Shown: piece after piece, positions 35,021-46,624 of the stretch | How positions within the stretch are numbered: the stretch's first letter is position 1 | Layout of the letters: each line of letters begins with the position of its first letter | From: Manduca sexta | Lineage: Eukaryota; Arthropoda; Insecta; Lepidoptera; Sphingidae | Direction: 5' to 3' | DNA length: 64,000 nt | NCBI RefSeq assembly: GCF_014839805.1 | Contig: NC_051130.1 | Span: forward strand, 4,278,001-4,342,000 | The notes under the pieces: model-generated | What the model was told of the DNA's origin: nothing | The model's input: the letters and a program-made list of their open reading frames with translations, nothing else | Database searches by the model: none | Translations under genes and position numbers: made by a program

Positions 35021-35402
35021 ACACAGGTTATGATTCCATTTAAACTCCCTTCATTATGTCACGTAAAAAGAACGTCGTCATTTACTGAAGACCACTTATC
35101 TGATTCCATTTGCGGATTAAAACTGATGCATGTTTTTATCATTTATTTCGATCTGCATTTAATTTCCTCTGGACTGGTGTAAAGCATTTCATGATGCTTC
35201 CATAGTTTTATTTTAATCCATATATTGGAGCGCTTGATAGTAAATGCCTGATACGTCACACCTACAGTTATTGCGATTGCGTAAAAACTATAGATTTATA
35301 AAAAACATTCCATTCTTTTCAAACTAGAGTGTCCTTAAATTATATTCATTAATAGTACTTAATTTTTTTACTAGCTGAATGCCTGCTTAAATTGATTTAA
35401 CC
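35021..35402. other. Unannotated stretch
   Basis: AT-rich; nothing recognised. Confidence 0.5.
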
Positions 35403-35567
35403 TAGATCAGTTACCGGTCAGTCTGTGTATATCCGGTTTCAGATAGGCCGGCATTATTGTGTCAACTGGGGACGGATAAACATCTTTCGTCAATCAATAT
35501 TCTATTTAAACTCCCCTCTATTTACATAGTGCAGAAGGATCACTTTGCCGTGGCCACATAAAAAATC
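35403..35567 (+). repeat. Dispersed repeat family C, 3' part
   Basis: It shares GGTCAGTCTGTGTATATCCGG, GGCCGGCATTATTGTGTC, TCACTTTGCCGTGGCCACATA and an A-rich end with the other copies. Confidence 0.6.
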
Positions 35568-35898
35568 TTAGGAGATGATATTCAATTGTTTGAAATTCTT
35601 TCTTTCGATCATCCGTCACGTAGGTATTCGTCAAAGGTGTAAATGGTTCTAGAACCAGACGTGCTTCTATTAATCATCCAGGGTTGAAATTTTATCACTT
35701 AATTATAGAAGATACGTAGACCAGCAAAGATATTTCAGTTACTACTTATTTTTATAATAATTTTATCATAAACAATAGTAAAAATTTTGGATACAATTCG
35801 ATACCTCTGACCTCTGCTTCGAGTCTTTACAGTCTTTTTCACGGCTAGACTATATCCGTTTTTCCAATATTTTATTATCATAGCCATTTTCTTTTTTC

Positions 35899-36062
35899 AG
35901 GGGTAGACGGTGATGGTATTGTTTGAGTACTAGCATATTGCCATATATTGGGCACTATTTCTTACTCGGGGCTAATGTTGAAAAATAAAATAATATCACT
36001 TTACCGGGAATCGAACCCGAAACCTTACGGCAGTCTTATTGCAAAACAAATACAGCACCAAG
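35899..36062 (-). mobile_element. SINE-A copy, minus strand, diverged
   Basis: It has GGGAATCGAACCCGAAACC (box B region on the minus strand), the preceding AATATCACTTTACC and a degraded head ACAGCACCAAG. The body is rearranged. Confidence 0.6.
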
Positions 36063-37996
36063 AATTTAAATAAAAGTTGTAACTTATCAATCAACTCCCA
36101 GTTATCTCCATAATCCAGAACTACTGAACTAATTTAAACTTAATTAGCAAACAAATTATTTCGAAACAAAGTTTAAATGATAATAGTTTAAGCGCTATTT
36201 TGGCGTAACAGTCAATTTCTAGTTGAGCTAAACTTATCTCGTATTGAATAAACGCATTTAAATATATTTAAAGTTTTATAATTACCATTTAGCACATTGT
36301 AGTTTGAATTCATTGCCAAAGTTCTCTTGAGTGGATTTAAATTGGTTTTCTTTTTAATGCAATAAGCATTTAATACTCTGATGTGACGGTTCGATCACAA
36401 TGAGTTTAAGGAATTAATTATCGAATTAATCGACAAAAAGCGTTTTAGAAAAACCTTCAAAGTATTACCCAATTCTTTGTCTCCGGTCCACAGCTCGTTG
36501 ACTGCGATACCAAAAACGTGCCTTATTTTAATTCTTACCCCAAACCACAACACCTTTACGTAGAAATTAACAGACAACTGTGATAAAAGATAAAAGTATT
36601 TCAAATTGAAGATAAACATCTTCCTTCCCACAGAGAGGTAAAAAGACTTTGATGGCTTCATGGCTGGTTACATACCTTTTCACTCTGAGTAAATGTAAAT
36701 TCTGCTAGCAACAAGAACGATTTTTCCTCTAAACCTAATACTTCTTCCGATATTAAAAACATTATCGACTATCGGTTCTTTGATATAATGAAGATTATAG
36801 CAATCAAGATAGTATTTTGAAGGCATTGCACCCTTGCGAGCATAAGAAGCTTATTTTCATTTGGCGTCGTATGATAATATCAGCTTGTAAAGAAAGTAAT
36901 TCTTAATTGATATTATAACAATTACCATATTTCAACTCATTAAGAAGTTAACACTATTTTTAAAACTAATTATATCTACAGGCGTGGCTGCTTTTAGATA
37001 CCCTTACATAGTTAAAGACAGAAAAAATATGTCAACATTATCTACGAAATATAACATCATTTTATACCGTGCGACAAGCGAAAACAAACAACAAAAATTT
37101 CAAAGACAAACTCGTTGGATTTATCGCATGATTATCTACAAAAACAATAATATATTACGAAGAAAAAAAGCAATTTACAAAACCGAATGGATTTATAAAG
37201 CCGTAAACAGAATTCCCAAGACAGTTTCAGAGTTCGAATAACGAATGGCGAAATGTAAAGTGCGGTTACTCGCACGTAAAATGATATTCGTGTGGCTTCT
37301 CCATCTGTTTCATTCGTTAGTGAAATCGGAGACCGACAAACAACGCTTTTGACGACGGCTGAAGGTACATGAGGAAGAATATGGAGCTGTTCGAAGCGTT
37401 AAGGAGCTTTTTTAAATGGTAGTTGCTCTAATTGAAGTGGTTAAACTTCAGTTCTTTAAATTACTAAATAAAGGAAGTTACATTTCAAGAGTGTATAAAA
37501 GTTGTTATTTTAATATTATTTATGCAAAGGATTGAAATATTAACAAATATTTAACAAGAAAGTGAGCTTAGCCACATATCATAAATTGAAATGAAAAAAT
37601 AAACTTCGCATAGTATGACTCCATTACGCAATTTTTTAAAGAAGCGAAGTCAAACCTTTATATTATTTTAACGTTTATTCCAAGTCCTCTTAGCTTCGGT
37701 TTAAATAACATAAGAGGACTCATATTTTTTTATAATATTTCCTAACTAAACCTAGAAAATTTCGGTATATTATAGGTTCCAAAGTTAAACACAATTAAAC
37801 ATAACTTAAACGATAAACGAAGATCAAATGAAGCGACAATAACTTGTTAGACGTAGTTAGTTTCTATTGTTAAATTTTAAACAATGAAGGGGTTAATTTA
37901 CGTTTGTTTGAAAAGTGTTGGATTTTGTTTCTAAAGGTATTCCAAAGCTACTAAATGTACTTTGAATGCATATTTTTGAAAAGGCGAGTTTATAAA
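36063..37996. other. Unannotated stretch
   Basis: It contains open frames of 88 codons (minus, 36,395-36,661) and 85 codons (plus, 36,984-37,241), both rich in Lys/Asn/Ile as expected of AT-rich noncoding DNA. No repeats recognised. Confidence 0.45.
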
Positions 37997-38218
37997 TGCC
38001 TTTTCCCTTTTCAAGGAAAGGCAGAGGAACATCACATTCCCCTGCTGTGTTGGGTCTATGTCATCGAAAGCCAGCCTATTGACATTTGAACCTTACAATA
38101 CCAGACTTAAATCAGAAACTGAGCAGGAAAACATCACTTTACCCGAAGATGGAACCCAAGAACGGAAGAACTAACAACGTCAATCATATACGCAATGAAA
38201 ATTTGCCACCGAAACAAT
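37997..38218 (-). mobile_element. SINE-A-related copy, minus strand, strongly diverged
   Basis: The order of SINE-A landmarks survives: CCTTTTCCCTTTTCAAGGAAAGGCAGAGG, CCAGCCTATTGACATTTG, AATACCAGACTTAAATC, ACTGAGCAGGAAAACATCAC, GATGGAACCCAAG and TTTGCCACCGAAAC. It may be a related subfamily with the 16,709 fragment. Confidence 0.55.
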
Positions 38219-39324
38219 CATGACGAGTTTTCGAGCTTCAAATTACATGCAACCCTCGTAGCGAGAATTGTGTGGCCACAGATTCGAACACATGTTTATG
38301 TTATCCTCAAAATTTTTTTCAAGTCAGGCTTGCGCTATACAACTGAAGGTTGTTTATAGTACCCGATATCTATCACTCGTATATTAATATTGAGCCACAT
38401 CTATGTAGGCGACTGATACAAGTTTTTCAAGTCTAAATTCAAAGCCAAATAGACTTATATAACGTTAAAAAAACGATTATGTAGACTATTACGAATGAAA
38501 GGAACTTAGTTTGTAATTATTGTTTAGCTCGTGAAAATTTTATACATGTAATCTCTTGAAACACTTAATTAATTATAAAATTCTTCGAATCCAACGCCAC
38601 GTCACGCACCAGTGAGTTTTTGAGGTTAAGGGTGTATTGAATGTTAAATATCACTTTAAGCGTGAAAAAAATATTAGGATACCTACATATCTGTGACTTT
38701 TCTGAGACTTTCTTTGAGAAATAACTAATTTATCAAATTGCAAAATATATATTATGTATTTAAAATTATACTCGAAGTAAAGCTATGTTATAAAAGTATG
38801 CATTTAACTATTTAATAAGAGCAATATTTAACTCAAAGTGTAAGAACAGCGAATTCACAATAGCATTCTTGTTCTACCTCGGGATTCCTACTGAAGCACT
38901 CAGAAATTATAAACGCGAATTAAATTAACTGAGAATGGAATGAATTAGTAATGCGAATGGGAGAGGGATGATGAATTAAAAGGTCGTGCAAACGCATACG
39001 TAGACTACGTGCCCGAAGGACTTTTTAAAATGATTATGTTATATCAGACCATTGCATACATTGTTGGAGTAGTTGTTCAGCTGCGGGTTTATTTGCGAAG
39101 GTTGAATGTTTTGTTACTTTTATAAATTGTGTTAGAAAGTTGATATATTGCTACAATGATTATGATCTCTCTTCATAGGTGATAATTTTAAGAACATTCT
39201 ATAAATCAATATTACTAGAATAATCCTAACTCTTTTTTATCAAGATACTCTATCAACATTTAATTATTTTTTAAATCTTTGGTCTATTAAATCTTTATCA
39301 ACCGGAGACCTCAACTTATCCTAG
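38219..39324. other. Unannotated stretch
   Basis: AT-rich; nothing recognised. Confidence 0.5.
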
Positions 39325-39425
39325 ATCGAGTAAAAGTAATGCAATATTATGTATTCCGTGCGGTCCTGACCATTCGGGAAGGTCCATGCATCCCAAAATT
39401 CTCGGACGAGGACAAAGGTCAAACG
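39325..39425 (+). other. Short coding-like patch with splice-like edges
   Basis: A locally GC-richer 101-bp stretch lies between an acceptor-like ATCCTAG (ending 39,324) and a perfect donor, AAACG|GTAAGTGG (39,425/39,426). Two frames are open across it. One includes CIPCGPDHSGRSMHPK with spaced Cys and His; another reads LTIREGPCIPKFSDEDKG. I recognise neither. It could be a stray exon, a mobile-element gag scrap or chance. Confidence 0.2.
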
Positions 39426-40160
39426 GTAAGTGGGGCCAGAGTGCTCTGACCTTGCGAACCCCGGGATATTCCAACTTATATCGCAATTTCTGTTTGTTAA
39501 TAATTAACTATATCAGGGGAGCTCTAGACGGTCTAGACGATTTATCTTCTAAATATATTGCTGGTTTGGATAAAACTGTCTAGAGTGAAATAATTTGGAA
39601 AGCTAGCTGGGGCTTTTAAAATTAAAATTTTGGTTTTTATATTGAAATATAAGTTACAGATGTTTAAAAATATTAGTAAATAAAAATATAGTTTAGAAAA
39701 AATCACAGATATTAACTTAATTGAACATCAGTTACATTATTTAAATTCCATTATTTACCAAAACTATTTAATAGTTAAAACTTATCATTCTACACTACCT
39801 ACCACTTTAATTTTCTATTCATGTAGTGCACAAAGCCTTTAATTTATCGCGCAATAGGCCGCTAATACCTTGCAAAACCGCAAAGGAATATTTTGGTTGC
39901 CTTTTGCCATCGCAATGTCATCCCTAACCAACAAGGGCTGGATTTTAATAGCAATGTAGCAAGAAAGAAGATTTATAAGTTGAATTGTTTGAAACTAGTT
40001 TTCACTGGTGATTCTGACGGTGTGAAAGATCTTTCCTTTTGTATGAGGGTACGGCTATGTGACCTTACTGATTGTAAACAAAGGGGAGAATACTCTCCAT
40101 TCGCCAGTTTTGAAGGCTTGTTTTCAAGTATAAGAGTCCTACCGTGCTCTTATTCTGAAT
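39426..40160. other. Unannotated stretch
   Basis: An 89-codon plus-strand frame (39,893-40,162) matches nothing I know. Confidence 0.45.
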
Positions 40161-40224
40161 GACAAATAATTGTACCAAGTTTCGTTAAAATCCGTCGAGT
40201 AGTTTTTGTTTCTATAACGGTTAT

Positions 40225-40257
<33 letters not shown>

Positions 40258-40282
40258 AAGACAGACAGACAGACAGACAAAA
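40161..40282 (+). repeat. Repeat remnant ending in a (CAGA)n microsatellite
   Basis: ACCAAGTTTCGTTAAAATCCG plus TCGAGTAGTTTTTG is the phrase found inside the Helitron-like elements. It is followed by about 55 bp of CAGA repeats with one interruption (CAGAAAG). Confidence 0.6.
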
Positions 40283-40659
40283 ATTTTACTAATTGCATTT
40301 TTGGCATCAGTATCGATCCCTAATCACCCCCTGATAGTTATTTTGGAAATATATTTCATGTACAGAATTGACCTCTCTACAGATTTATTTTAAGTATAGA
40401 TAAAAAGTAGTTTATATGTTAAATCGAGACTTGGAACGTGTGGAAAATTACATCTGAATTTCTTAAATTTTGTCTGTTTACTTTTGACAAACAGCTAAAA
40501 ATGTTCACTAATTTTACATTTAAAAATTAGTTAGAAATAAAATATTATATAATAGCATCTATACTAGACCAACAAATCAACTTCCTTTAATCTTCCAATA
40601 TTAAAATATCGTTAGCGGTTGGGGTACCAATAGAAATATTTAAAACATTTCTTTTTCTA

Positions 40660-40743
40660 TAATAATAATACCAGCCCTGTATTATATACTTGCCCACTGC
40701 TGAGCACGGGTCTCCTCTCCTACTGAGAGGAATTAGCCCTTAT
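40660..40743 (-). mobile_element. SINE-B 3' fragment, minus strand
   Basis: ATAATACCAGCCCTGTATTATATACT, CTGCTGAGCACGGGTCTCC and ACTGAGAGGAATTAGCCC. Only the 3' ~85 bp are present. Confidence 0.75.
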
Positions 40744-40768
40744 ACTTACTTAGGCCATTTATTATTAT

Positions 40769-41030
40769 ATTTTTATACATAACCCCACTGCACCTGAAGG
40801 TGAGTTGAATGGAATGTCATGGGAATATCCAATAGAATGTCGACTGAGAGATGATTACCTCTCGGCAGTTAATATGCATATGTCATATAATTATGCCGGC
40901 CTGTTGGTACCGGATACACACAGACTGGTTTCGGAACGCGACACACTTACGCGGGCCACTATGGCTAGTTATAACGTCTTATGTACGGTGGTAGCTATCC
41001 CGGCGGATATAAAATATAGTCTAGCACCAT
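40769..41030 (-). repeat. Dispersed repeat family C, minus strand
   Basis: On the minus strand the family order is visible: TATATCCGCCGGGATAGC, then the GTGTCGCGTTCC region, a CCGGCATAATTATATG stretch and GTCGACATTCTATTGG. A long open frame over it (40,805-41,182) is a by-product. Confidence 0.6.
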
Positions 41031-41384
41031 CAACATACACCGATATAAATCGTTCCAGTAATAAAACCGAAACAAGCGAACAAACGGTAAGCAAACATCG
41101 AAGAACATTTAAACTTGATTCTGTAAGTGTTACATCTAAGAGCGGGCTGCACTTGGTACCGACATCTACAAATGAAGATTGATGCGAATGCAGCTAGGAG
41201 GAGATTGCTCTGTAGTATCGGAGATACGTTTCTTCTGAATTGTGTTTTTGCAACTAAATGATAGCAAACTGCTGATGGTAGTAAGCTTGATAACTTCTTA
41301 ATGATATCTTGCGTTTCCGCAAATCTTAGACATTGAAATAAAACTATTTTACGGATTTTATTGCAATTATTTTAAATTTTGTAT

Positions 41385-41540
41385 AATTGTAAAATGTAGG
41401 TAGATATTGTAATTTTGAATTTTCGGACGACCAACACCGCAGTCCGCCATGTGATTATAAAAGTTCTAAAGCCTTGCAAATATCTAGAGAAGATTATAAT
41501 ATAAAAAAATCACGATAATATCCGTAAAATTGTATTATTT
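41385..41540 (+). repeat. Dispersed repeat family I, copy 3
   Basis: It has TGTATAATTGTAAAATGTAGG, AGATATTGTAATTTTGAATTTTCGG and ACGACCAACACCGCAG, then ATCCGTAAAATTGTATT. It matches copy 1 nearly phrase for phrase. Confidence 0.6.
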
Positions 41541-41639
41541 AAAATCCATAACATCTTATTAATAGTAGCAATTAATGGGCTAGGTCAGGTATAATAAGAA
41601 CACGCAATTGTTTATAAGTTTTATATTTCAACACTATAC

Positions 41640-42150
41640 TTTAGTAGCAGTCCCGGATCTTGAATTTTTTGGAGGCGGGGTAAAGTCTGGGTAATGCAGC
41701 TCCCTACCACCTATATTTTTAACTTTGTCCTCATCATCATCATCATTTCGCGCCCCGCAGGAAATAACTATTTATGTGTGTAATGTTCTGGATGTCTTAG
41801 TAGTCAAAGTTGCGTTAAATATAAGTTGTGTATTCGTCTGCCAAGTTTGGACTTGCCGCCCTCTGAATTCGCCGCCCGGGGCATGGGCCCCGGCTTGCTC
41901 CCCCATAGATCCGGGGTGTCTAGTAGGGAAATAAGCAAGCGGTCCGCCTGAGGGTAAGCAGCATTCGCCGCCCATAGACTTTGCAATGCCAAAGGCACAG
42001 CCAAGGCGTTGCCTACTAGGAGATGAGCATTATTTTTAAGCCTCGTTTAAAGAAGGACAAGTCATAGCACTCGAGGAACTTTAATGCAGGGAGTTGATTC
42101 CAAGATTTGCACGTGCGCGGTAAGAAGCGGCGATGAAAACATATCAATAT
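41640..42150. repeat. GC-rich composite repeat (unclassified)
   Basis: It begins near GCAGTCCCGGATCTTG, contains a TCATCATCATCATCATTTCG run, then GCCGCCCGGGGCATGGGCCCC and TAGATCCGGGG. It continues into AGGGTAAGCAGCATTCGCCGCCC and CCAAGGCGTTGCCTACTAGG. These phrases are ones I associate with recurring lepidopteran repeats, but the class is not clear. Open frames across it on both strands are not genes. Confidence 0.4.
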
Positions 42151-42809
42151 CAATTGCCTTATACCTAACACAATAGTGCGTTAAACTAAATGACAAAGCT
42201 TTGCATACCACAAACAAACACTCTTCAGTTGCTTGTCGTTGGTATTATGGTCAATATAGATATAGTGTGAGGGTTGTCGGTAAAAAAATAATTAAACATA
42301 AGGTCAGGGGGTTCTGTTCCGTCTCTATGCCCGTCAATCCATCTTTTTCCAATCACCTACGGGCGTTCTATCCGATGGATAGCTTCGATACATATTATAT
42401 GTGTATTGAAAATGTACGTATAATATACATACATTCATACATAATATCACACCCCGATCTCATAGGGTAGGCAGAGATTATGAATTGCTACTTTGCACTT
42501 GAAACGATTCTGGCATACTTCTCTCGCTTCGAAAGCAACAAGAAAATTAAAAAATCCCCTATTTACCTATACGGCTATCAAAGCTGTCCTTCGATTAGTA
42601 CGCTCGTAATAGCAAAAATACCGATATGTCCCCATAGACAAAATAGGGCCCCCTCACTTTGTTTTTTTTTTTTAAATTGGCATCAGAAGTTTATTAATTA
42701 TAAAGCGGCAACATTGGATTGTTACTATGGCGATAGCTGGGGAGGCACCACTGTCGGTGTTAAGAAAGTTATTTGTCAGTTGTACAGTATTCCTTTATAT
42801 TATTGAATA
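42151..42809. other. Unannotated stretch
   Basis: Two open frames of 89 and 108 codons with no recognisable domain. Confidence 0.45.
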
Positions 42810-43101
42810 CTAGTTGACCCGACAGACGTTGTCCTGTCTTAACTATATAAGTATGCACGCGCGCATTCTGTTGATCGCTGACAGTTATTTTAAACCGCTG
42901 ACAGTTATGTAAAATTAATATTGTCATTAAGTTTCCTTAAATGTTCTAATTTTCCGCGAATTTTTTGAATTTTTTCTTTCATAAGAACCTTCACCTGATA
43001 ATAACAAACACAACAAAAAAAAAATAGTATAATCGGTCCAGCCGTTCACGCGTGATGGCGTGACCAAGGGAAATATTGATTCTTTTTTATATATATGTAG
43101 A
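42810..43101 (-). mobile_element. Helitron-like repeat family G, copy 2, minus strand
   Basis: On the minus strand it ends GTCGGGTCAACTAG before T, with a small hairpin (GACAG/CTGTC) about 8 nt upstream. It starts TCTACATATATATAAAA. Body as in copy 1 (21,412-21,697). Confidence 0.65.
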
Positions 43102-43850
43102 GAAGTTGTATAATCTCAATAATCTATATTTTAATGGACAATATTTTTTACAATAATTTTGCGACAATACGGTCACCCTAATCAAATAATTATTGTCAAA
43201 AATTTCCTACAACGGTTGCGCCTTATGTCATCTTTCGGAGATAAAATACTGAGATAAGAATGAATTTGTGTCATGGACAACTGATACAATAGCAACTGAA
43301 CAAATTCATAATTTCAAATCGTCTTTACTTTTGTGTCCTTATTAACAATCGTCTTACTTAATGAAAATAAACTTCACAGGGCTTAATTTATTCTAAATAA
43401 AGAAAAGTATTTGGACTGAAGTTAATTTGTAGAACCTTCTTGAGGTTTTCATTTGTTCAGTTACTTTTATGAATGTACATGATTTTAACGTTTATTTGTA
43501 ACACTAAGATTGAATAATACTACACGTTTCACTGAAGAGAAGACTATTCACCTGTAAAAATTATCGTAAAGTATAAAAAATAAATAAACTTTATTTATAA
43601 TATTTTCTTTATTATTTCTACTTTGGTACCACACTTTAATGGGTAAAATTTTTACAAGGTAAAGGAACCCTTGAAGGCCCGCCTTATTTGCAAATCTTCA
43701 GAAAATCATTCATGAAAAAATATATAGAAAAATCTTTGATTAACTTACAACATCACTCCATATTATAAAATTCAATAACAAAACAACTAACAAATCGTAG
43801 AACATTTTTCCGGACTTTCTTTAATCACTACCTTAAACTACCCTAACGGT
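43102..43850. other. Unannotated stretch
   Basis: AT-rich; nothing recognised. Confidence 0.5.
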
Positions 43851-43858
43851 TGTTCTAG

Positions 43859-44018
43859 CAGTGGTAAAGGTGAAGTTTTCCAAAAGGGAGCCCGACACAA
43901 CATATAGATACTAAAATGCATAAATGCGATCTACAAATCGTTTTAATAATAAATAGAATTAACATAAATTACAAAATGGAAGCCGGCGGGAATCGATTAT
44001 ACGGACCCTTCACCACTG
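43859..44018 (+). mobile_element. hAT-type MITE (family D), 160 bp, 8-bp duplication
   Basis: It starts CAGTGGTAAAGGTGAAG and ends CCCTTCACCACTG, terminal inverted repeats. The flanks TGTTCTAG (43,851-43,858) and TGTTCTAT (44,019-44,026) match 7/8. The body includes CCCGACACAACATATAGATAC and TTAACATAAATTACAAAATGG. Confidence 0.8.
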
Positions 44019-44291
44019 TGTTCTATATGGCAAGCACAGGTTTTCTCAAAATATGAATTCAATTTCGTCGAAGTGGTACGATGGAGATTTTTCGCGTTAC
44101 CTCTGTAAACGTCGGTGGCCTAGTAACCTGACGCCTGACGCGGCCCCAGGGACGCTCCCGGATTCTTTGTGATGGATTACACTTACCCGCCGATACAATG
44201 CTTAACGCTTTTATAGTATACAATAACTTAAATGTTCCATGTAAAGGTTGTTTTTACGTGCAATACAAAGTGACTCTCCTGCACAACAGGT

Positions 44292-44482
44292 ATGTGGAGT
44301 GGGGTCCAATAAAATGTCGACTGAGAGATTACCCCTCGGCAGTCGACACAATTATGCCGGCCTGTAGGAACCTGATATATAGAGCATGGTCCCAGAACGC
44401 GACATACTTACGTGGTTCACTATGGCGGCTTTTAACATCTTGTACTGTGGTTGCTATCCGGGCGGATATACGATATATCCTC
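44292..44482 (-). repeat. Dispersed repeat family C, minus strand
   Basis: GTGGAGTGGGGTCCAATAAAATGTCGACTG, CCGGCCTGTAGG, GAACGCGACATACTTACG and ATCCGGGCGGATATACGATATA follow the family order in reverse. Confidence 0.65.
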
Positions 44483-44843
44483 AGCAATAGTACCAGCATA
44501 GTATGCTGCATGTAGTAGAGTTGTATTTATAACGTGTTTCTGACAGGGTTTCTTGCATTATACAGACCATTAGGGTAATTTTTCATTCTGCTAATAACAA
44601 TTTGCCTAGTCACGAATTCTTCATTTGATATCGTTAAGGCAAACGCGATGCGTGATTTGATAGAATAATTCTTATACATTACAACGTAAAGAGAGGCTTT
44701 GAAACATTACTTTTACGTAGATCATTTAAATGTAATAAAAATAATATTGATTTTCATTAACAATGAAGATGACGATAAAACTGTTTTGATTCTGAATTTA
44801 CGATGCCCTAAACTCTACATCATCAAGTTTTATTACAGCAAGT
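44483..44843. other. Unannotated stretch
   Basis: AT-rich; nothing recognised. Confidence 0.5.
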
Positions 44844-44851
44844 ACAAGTAA

Positions 44852-45067
44852 CAGAGGCGAAAGATGAAATTTTTCGAAAAGGAACCCGACACAACATAAA
44901 AATTCTGATAATATTTATAAATGCGGTCTGGAAATCGTTGTAATGATAATTAGATTTTACATAAATTACGAAAGACAACACACACACACACACACACCCA
45001 CGCACGCACACACACAACATCACGCACGAAAGGGAAGCCGATAGAAATCGGGTTATAAGGAGCACTG
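44852..45067 (+). mobile_element. hAT-type MITE (family D) with internal CA microsatellite
   Basis: It starts CAGAGGCGAAAGATG and ends AGGAGCACTG. The flanks ACAAGTAA (44,844-44,851) and ACAGGTAA (45,068-45,075) match 7/8. Compared with the 160-bp copy it is longer because an (AC)n tract with CACG variants has grown between about 44,976 and 45,028. Confidence 0.75.
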
Positions 45068-45087
45068 ACAGGTAAATTACAGCTAGT

Positions 45088-45262
45088 GATATATTATTTC
45101 GTATCCGCCCAAACACCGTCCATCGATGCCGTCCAGCGTATCTACTTGAGGTGTTAAAGCCCGGCAAAGCCCATGTCGGTGTGTCACGTTTCGGGATCAG
45201 CCCGTGTATATTGGGTTCACACAGACCGGAATAATTATGTCGACTGCGGTATTCTATCTGTA
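45088..45262 (+). repeat. Dispersed repeat family C
   Basis: It begins GATATATTATTTCGTATCCGCCC shortly after the family D element. It contains TCGGGATCAGCCCGTGTATATTG and GACCGGAATAATTATGTCGACTGC. Confidence 0.6.
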
Positions 45263-45282
45263 CCCCAGTTTGCTTATCAGAG

Positions 45283-45340
45283 GTGAAATGAGAAATTTCC
45301 CAAACGGGAACCTGACAGAAAATATAGGTACTGAAACTAA
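45283..45340 (+). repeat. hAT-type MITE (family D) 5' fragment
   Basis: It has CAGAGGTGAAATGAGAAATTTCCC, CGGGAACCTGACAGAAAATATAGG. Only the 5' end is present. Confidence 0.5.
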
Positions 45341-46480
45341 TTATAATTGGCCTTTAACCTACTATGCTATAAATATTAATTATCTATTTGTCAATATCAT
45401 TTATTTGAATAGTTTGCTTACATAAATTATAATAATGAATAATTGAAATTGCGTGTATTCACCAATAAACCACTGGATATACCTAATACGAAACATATTC
45501 AAAACCGTATATTTTCGAAGACATTTCTTAGACCCAAAATGAATATCCAGCATCATCTACTTGATATTCCGCTCTGGTAATAGCACAATTACTGTCTAAT
45601 GCTACATTTAAATGCAAGAAGCGGCCGAGCCGCTGCCCTATCACTCCACCGACTGGTCCTCCGTAAACAACGCGCTTTAAACAAATTGCATAGTGATTCA
45701 CTATTGCTATGATTGTTTATCGATGATTCTCGAAGCTTTGTTTTATAATTTATTTCAGGGAATATAACTGAAATGGTTATATTCCCTGAGGTCATTTCGG
45801 ATAGTGTGTAATAAAAAAAAAAAATAAAGTACAGTTTATGAAGAAATTCAATGTTGAATAATGATAATAAATAATTCTTCAAGCGTAAAATCCCTGGCCG
45901 TTTGCAATAACTATTTCAATAAATCTTACCTTTCAATTTTTTCACATATAAAAGTAAAACTGGACGACACAAATCGTTGCATAAATTAGATTACTCAAAA
46001 ATTCAGTGACGTCATCATCATATGTAGACCACGGCTGTTGGCTAGCCATAAGAATTGCCAAACCAACCTGTCAGAAGTGTGTTCTAAAACATTTTTCAAT
46101 GTATTTCATCCTACAAAGACCCTGGGATAAAATCAACAGACACAAGTAACATGATATTGTATGAAATGATTGACCTATATACGCCACTCCAGGCCGACAC
46201 CTCCCCTCGTAATAAGGGTGAGAACAATAACTGATAATCCTTCATTGTACAAAATTAGAAAAAATGCTGTAATAATATTAGCAGCAGCACTAGTTCATAT
46301 GACGTTTTCGGAATCTTTACTATTGCATTTCACACGATCAATAAGTAATAAGCATTATTTTTTATTTCTATTTGTATGCTGAGGCTGTTCTGCTGAATCA
46401 GTTTTGACGGAACTTTTATTGAGCACAGGGTTGAGAAAAGTTTTATTGATTTAAAAGAAGCATTCAAAATATTGCTTAAC
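45341..46480. other. Unannotated stretch
   Basis: No gene or repeat recognised. Open frames of 97 codons (minus, 45,589-45,882) and 70 codons are unsupported. TTTATT at 46,489-46,494 just beyond this stretch is a possible AATAAA poly(A) signal for the minus-strand gene that follows. Confidence 0.4.
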
Positions 46481-46624
46481 TAAATTATTTTATTATCACA
46501 TAAATAAATTGTCTACCAATTCATATTACATAAACTTTATCTAACTGCTTTTAAACTATATAGATATAAATTACAACATAAGATAAATAAAATCCTAATT
46601 GACACAACGATAGGTGGATTAAAA

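Noticed and set aside
40805..41182. 125-codon plus-strand open frame
   Set aside because: Most of it is a minus-strand family C repeat; the remainder has no recognisable domain.
41772..42004. Overlapping minus-strand open frames in GC-rich DNA
   Set aside because: They sit in a GC-rich repeat whose phrases recur in Lepidoptera; no domain visible.
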